From the NCBI GenBank assembly GCA_021825945.1, contig JAKAFN010000003.1, positions 1 through 64,000 of the forward strand: a stretch of 64,000 nt of DNA. The letters are read 5' to 3'. This document shows positions 60,405 through 64,000 of this stretch, one piece after another. The DNA comes from Pseudomonadota bacterium. GTDB taxonomy: Bacteria > Pseudomonadota > Gammaproteobacteria > Burkholderiales > Burkholderiaceae_F. The stretch's first letter is position 1, and each line of letters opens with the position of its first letter. The notes under the pieces were generated by a model. It did no database searches, was not told the origin of the DNA, and worked only from the letters and a program-made list of their open reading frames with translations. A program made the position numbers and the translations under genes.

Positions 60405-62351
60405 CTACCGCGTCCCGCGGATCTCCTCGTAGAACGCCTCCGCGTCCGGCTTGCGGCCGAGGAATCCCTCCGCCAGTTCCTCCGGCGGCCGGCTGCCGCC
60501 GGGCTCCAGGATCCACTGCCGGTAGCGATGCCCCACCGCGGGGTCGAGCAGGTTGCCGCGGAACGCCGACAGCATGTCGAGCGCCAGCACCTCCGACCAC
60601 ATGTAGCTGTAGTAGCCCGCCTCGTAGCCGCCCATCAGATGCCCGAATGACGCGGGCATCATCGTTCCGGCAACGTGCCCCAGCGGCGTGGCACCCTCCA
60701 GTTCCTTCCAGGTCGCCAGCGCCGGCTTGACCGACCCGGTATGCAGCGCCATGTCGTAGGCGGCATAGAGCCATTGCCGCGCATAGCGGAGGCCGGAGCC
60801 GAAGCGGCGCGCCTCATCCAGCCGCGCCACCTGTTCCGGCGTCAATTGCGGACATTTCGGGCACACCTGCGCGAAGCGCGCGAGCGGCTGCGCGCGCCGC
60901 CCCCACTCCTCGAACATCTGCGACGGCGCTTCGACGAAGTCCAGGCGCACGTTGGTTCCCGATTGGTCGGCGTAGCGCGCCCGCGACAGCACGCCGTGCA
61001 GGATGTGGCCGAACTCGTGCAGCAGCGTTTCCAGTTCGACGTGCGTCAGCCCGTTGGGATCGAGATTGCAGACCAGCGCCTTGATCGGCGTCTGGCCGCC
61101 GAGCACGGAGCCGCTGCGGACGCTGAATGCCGCGGCATGCTTGAACTTTCCGTCGCGGGGGAAGAGGTCGAGGTAGATCCCGGCGATGGGGGAGGTGCCA
61201 CCGGCAAGCGGGCCGTCGGCGTCCTGCGCCGCGTCCACGACGTCGTAGTAGCGCACGTCCGGGCTCCACGCCGGGAGGTCGGGGCGTGCGACGAAGCGGA
61301 TGCCATAGAGGGTCTCGGCCAGGTGCATGACGTAGCGCACCGAAGCCTCGGTCGGGAAGAATGCGCGCAGGGACTCCTGGTCGATGTCGAACCGCTTCTT
61401 TTCGATTCGGTTCTGCAGGTAGGCGACGTCCCATCGCTCCACGCGCACGGAGTCCGCCGGCAGGCCCAGCGCGGCGGCTTTTTCCTGCCGCAGATCGGCG
61501 AGTTCGCGCAACTCGACCGCTTCGACCGCGGACTTCACCGAGTACAGGAAGGTTTCCACCGCTTGTGGCGTTCCCGCCATCTTGCGCCGCAGGGAAAAGG
61601 TCGCGTAGTCGGGGTGGCCGTACAGTTGCGCCAGTTCATGCCGCAAGGCAAGCGCCTGATCCATCAGCCCGAGGTTGGGCACGCCGGCCCGGTTCTGATA
61701 GGCGGTCCACACCCGCCGCCGCGCCTCTTCGCTCTGCGCCAGGCGCAGGAATGGTTCGTAGACCGGGAAGTCCAGGCTGATGAGATAGTCGCCCCGCGCG
61801 TCGCGTCGCAGCGAGCGCAGCAAGGAGTCGGGGAGGCCCGCGGTTTCCTCCGGCGCCACGGGGACGGTGGTCGTCACGTCGTTGACGTTTGCGCCGAATT
61901 GCAACTCGAGGGTGATGAGTTCGTCCTGGATCTGCTTGGCCCGCGCCCGCTTTTCGGGCGGCAGCGTCACGCCGGTGTCCTCGAATGCCTCGATCAGCTG
62001 TTCACGGTAACTGCGATCCTGCTCATCCTTGGGCTCGAACGCCGCCACCCGCGCATGGATCTTCTCGCTCTGGAACAGTTCGGTGCCGAAGGGGGCGAGC
62101 TTGTCGAGGCAGGACTGCGCCGCGTCGCGCGTGGCCTTGTCGGGCGCGGCATTCTGCAGCACCGAGAGCGGATCGTCGAAGCTCCCGGCATGGATCGACA
62201 GCGCGTTGAACTCTTCGAGGATGCCATCGGGCCCGCTGCGGGCCTCCATCGCCGCCATCATCGCGCGCCGCTCCGCCAGGGTGGCATCGCAGCGGGAGCG
62301 GATCTGCTGCGCATCGATCACGGGAAAGCCGGGGGGAAGCGAAGGGTTCAT
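60405..62351 (-). CDS. prlC: M3 family metallopeptidase (oligopeptidase A-like)
   Basis: A 648-residue zinc oligopeptidase that degrades short peptides, including signal peptides. It starts MNPSLPPGFPVIDAQQIRSR and carries the HExxH motif LLHEFGHILHGVLS with zinc ligands, plus LDFVEAPSQMFEEWG containing the third ligand glutamate. Length is a little short of E. coli PrlC (680). It lies on the minus strand between aroG and tldD. It could be an OpdA- or Dcp-type enzyme. Confidence 0.9.
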   Translation of the reverse strand: MNPSLPPGFPVIDAQQIRSRCDATLAERRAMMAAMEARSGPDGILEEFNALSIHAGSFDDPLSVLQNAAPDKATRDAAQSCLDKLAPFGTELFQSEKIHARVAAFEPKDEQDRSYREQLIEAFEDTGVTLPPEKRARAKQIQDELITLELQFGANVNDVTTTVPVAPEETAGLPDSLLRSLRRDARGDYLISLDFPVYEPFLRLAQSEEARRRVWTAYQNRAGVPNLGLMDQALALRHELAQLYGHPDYATFSLRRKMAGTPQAVETFLYSVKSAVEAVELRELADLRQEKAAALGLPADSVRVERWDVAYLQNRIEKKRFDIDQESLRAFFPTEASVRYVMHLAETLYGIRFVARPDLPAWSPDVRYYDVVDAAQDADGPLAGGTSPIAGIYLDLFPRDGKFKHAAAFSVRSGSVLGGQTPIKALVCNLDPNGLTHVELETLLHEFGHILHGVLSRARYADQSGTNVRLDFVEAPSQMFEEWGRRAQPLARFAQVCPKCPQLTPEQVARLDEARRFGSGLRYARQWLYAAYDMALHTGSVKPALATWKELEGATPLGHVAGTMMPASFGHLMGGYEAGYYSYMWSEVLALDMLSAFRGNLLDPAVGHRYRQWILEPGGSRPPEELAEGFLGRKPDAEAFYEEIRGTR

Positions 62352-62457
62352 TGCCGCGTGGTAAGGAGAAGCCGGGGAATGGCCGCCGCGGTTGCCGCGG
62401 CGGGGAACGGAACTCCGCGGGAAGAAGATCGCACGGAGGGCATGAAGCGGTTGCCGG

Positions 62458-63918
62458 CTACGCCGTGCCGCCGACGGTGAGTCCTTCGATCCGCAATGTC
62501 GGCTGGCCGACGCCGACCGGAACGCTCTGCCCATCCTTGCCGCAGGTACCGATGCCGCCGTCCATTCGCATGTCGTTGCCGATCATGGTTACGCGGGTGA
62601 GGGCATCGGGGCCGTTGCCGATCAGCGTCGCGCCTTTGAGCGGCGCGCCCAGCCGGCCGTTTTCGATGAGGTAGGCCTCGGCCATCGAAAAGACGAACTT
62701 GCCGTTGGTGATGTCGACCTGGCCCCCACCGAAGTTGCGCGCATAGATGCCGCGCGACACCGAGCGGATGATCTCCTCCGGATCCCGGTCGCCGGCCAGC
62801 ATGCAGGTGTTGGTCATGCGCGGCAGGGGCAGCGCGGCAAACGACTCGCGCCGCCCGTTGCCGGTGACCGGGGTCTTCATCAGGCGCGCGTTGAGCGAAT
62901 CCTGCATGTATCCGCGCAGCACGCCGTCTTCGATCAGGACGGTGCGTTGCGTCGGGTTGCCCTCGTCGTCGATGCTGAGCGAACCGCGTCGCTCCGGAAT
63001 CGTACCGTCGTCGATCACGGTCACGCCCTTGGCCGCGACGCGCTCGCCGATGCGACCGGAGAATGCGCTCGACCCTTTCCGGTTGAAGTCGCCCTCGAGC
63101 CCGTGTCCGATCGCTTCGTGCAGCAGGATGCCGGGCCAACCCGGACCGAGCACCACGCTCATCACTCCCGCCGGTGCCGGTTTGGCCTGCAGGTTGACGA
63201 GCGCCATGTCGACGGCTTCCTTCGCATACCGGTGCAGCGAATCGGTGTCGAACGTCGTCAGGTCGACGCGGCCGCCGCCTCCGGAAAACCCTTGTTCGCG
63301 GCGGCCGTGCTCCTCCGCGATCACCGTCACGGAAACGCGCACCAGCGGGCGCACGTCGGCGGCGATGCGACCGTCCGACGATGCCACCAGCACCACGTCG
63401 TATTCCGAGGCGATGTTGGCCATCACCTGCTTGACGCGCGGATCGCAGGCACGGGCGTAGCGTTCGACCTGTTCGAGCATGCGGATCTTGTCGGTCGCCG
63501 TGGCCGAGGCGACCGGGTCGATCGCGCCGTATAGCGCGCGCTGGCGCCGGGTCTTGAGGTGTTTGGCCGGCACCGTGCGCGATGTCCCGCTGCGTGCGAT
63601 GGACCGCACGGTCTTCGCGGCGCCCAGCAGCGCGTCGAGCGAGATGTCGTCCGAGTAGGAGAACGCTGTGCGGTCTCCCGATACCGCGCGCACGCCCACC
63701 CCCTGATCGATACCGAAGCTGCCGGATTTGACGATGCCTTCTTCCAGCGCATATGACTCCGATCGCGTGTACTGGAAGTACAGGTCGGCGTAATCGGCGC
63801 GATGCTCGAAGATGGTGGCGAGCGTGCGCTGCAGATGCGTTTCGTCCAGACCGTAGGGGGCGAGGAGCAGGCTGCGGGCGATGGCGAGGCGTTCTACGGC
63901 GGGTTCGATCGGTTTCAT
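62458..63918 (-). CDS. tldD: Metalloprotease TldD
   Basis: TldD pairs with TldE/PmbA in a protease that processes small peptides, such as microcin precursors and the CcdA antitoxin. The 486-residue product has YFQYTRSESYALEEGIVKSG near the N-terminus, the metal site LLHEAIGHGLEGDFNRKG (HExxxH type), and YLIENGRLGAPLKGATLIGNG and MDGGIGTCGKDGQSVPVGVG at the end. No tldE is in the window. A family B hairpin lies 13 bases before the start. Confidence 0.96.
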   Translation of the reverse strand: MKPIEPAVERLAIARSLLLAPYGLDETHLQRTLATIFEHRADYADLYFQYTRSESYALEEGIVKSGSFGIDQGVGVRAVSGDRTAFSYSDDISLDALLGAAKTVRSIARSGTSRTVPAKHLKTRRQRALYGAIDPVASATATDKIRMLEQVERYARACDPRVKQVMANIASEYDVVLVASSDGRIAADVRPLVRVSVTVIAEEHGRREQGFSGGGGRVDLTTFDTDSLHRYAKEAVDMALVNLQAKPAPAGVMSVVLGPGWPGILLHEAIGHGLEGDFNRKGSSAFSGRIGERVAAKGVTVIDDGTIPERRGSLSIDDEGNPTQRTVLIEDGVLRGYMQDSLNARLMKTPVTGNGRRESFAALPLPRMTNTCMLAGDRDPEEIIRSVSRGIYARNFGGGQVDITNGKFVFSMAEAYLIENGRLGAPLKGATLIGNGPDALTRVTMIGNDMRMDGGIGTCGKDGQSVPVGVGQPTLRIEGLTVGGTA

Positions 63919-63930
63919 GGCGTTCTCGGT

Positions 63931-63962
63931 TTCCCCCTCTCCCGCTTGCGGACGGGAGCGGC
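63931..63962. repeat. Family B hairpin upstream of tldD
   Basis: CCCCCTCTCCCGCTTGCGGACGGGAG, a slightly imperfect family B copy, sits just upstream of the tldD start on the minus strand. The last bases of the window show no further gene. Confidence 0.65.
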
Positions 63963-64000
63963 GTGCGGATCTTGAATTTACACCAGGACGCGGTGATCGA

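Overview
The window is GC-rich, densely coded chromosomal DNA from a betaproteobacterium, most likely a Burkholderiales relative. This is inferred from conserved gene blocks: ftsA-ftsZ-lpxC, the DciA/M23 peptidase/secA/argJ segment, gltBD followed by mla genes and murA, one complete his cluster running into hinT-tatABC, a DegS-like protease, sspAB, and aroG with tldD. No species can be named from sequence alone. No rRNA, CRISPR array or intact insertion sequence was seen; there is one tRNA, tRNA-Thr(UGU).

Layout. 0-13 kb: cell division (ftsQ tail, ftsA, ftsZ), an ammonium transporter, an exported alpha/beta hydrolase, an unknown exported protein, lpxC, dciA, an M23 peptidase, secA and argJ. 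13-27 kb: glutamate synthase (gltB, gltD), the Mla phospholipid transport set (mlaF, E, D, A, C, B), a two-gene ABC exporter and murA. 27-39 kb: histidine biosynthesis in the order G-D-C-B-H-A-F-I-E, hinT, twin-arginine translocase tatABC, a DegS-like protease, sspA-sspB and tRNA-Thr. The petABC genes usual between the protease and sspA in relatives are absent here. 39-47 kb: an accessory segment with a Phd/RelE-type toxin-antitoxin pair, decayed pieces of ParA-like, UDP-glucuronate decarboxylase, nucleotidyltransferase and HepT genes, glycosyltransferase and UDP-galactopyranose mutase genes, a TfpX-type pilin accessory gene, and two type IV pilin genes with clear sigma-54 promoter matches. 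A TPR-glycosyltransferase gene diverges from the pilins. 49-52 kb: a DUF4160/DUF2442 pair between near-identical direct repeats, an AAA/DUF4143 ATPase and an orphan ORF. 52.7-64 kb: mnmA, proton-translocating transhydrogenase (pntAA, pntAB, pntB), a membrane protein, a GIN-domain lipoprotein, a cobalamin adenosyltransferase, aroG, an M3 oligopeptidase and tldD.

Two dispersed repeat families mark the intergenic spaces. Family A is a roughly 75-bp element with imperfect inverted ends (GTCATTGCGAGG / CCTCGCAATGAC), found about ten times, including inside the mla and his operons. Family B is a short hairpin of the CCCTCTCCCGC/GCGGGAGAGGG type that usually lies just upstream of start codons. Two long perfect palindromes (45783-45826 and 55080-55151) belong to neither family.

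The most promising candidate for an undescribed system is the pilus surface-modification locus at 41-49 kb: two sigma-54-driven pilins, a TfpX protein closely followed by a family-25 glycosyltransferase, a divergent TPR/GT9-like glycosyltransferase, and nearby galactofuranose-type genes. All functions come from motif recognition and gene context read by eye. No database search or folding program was run.
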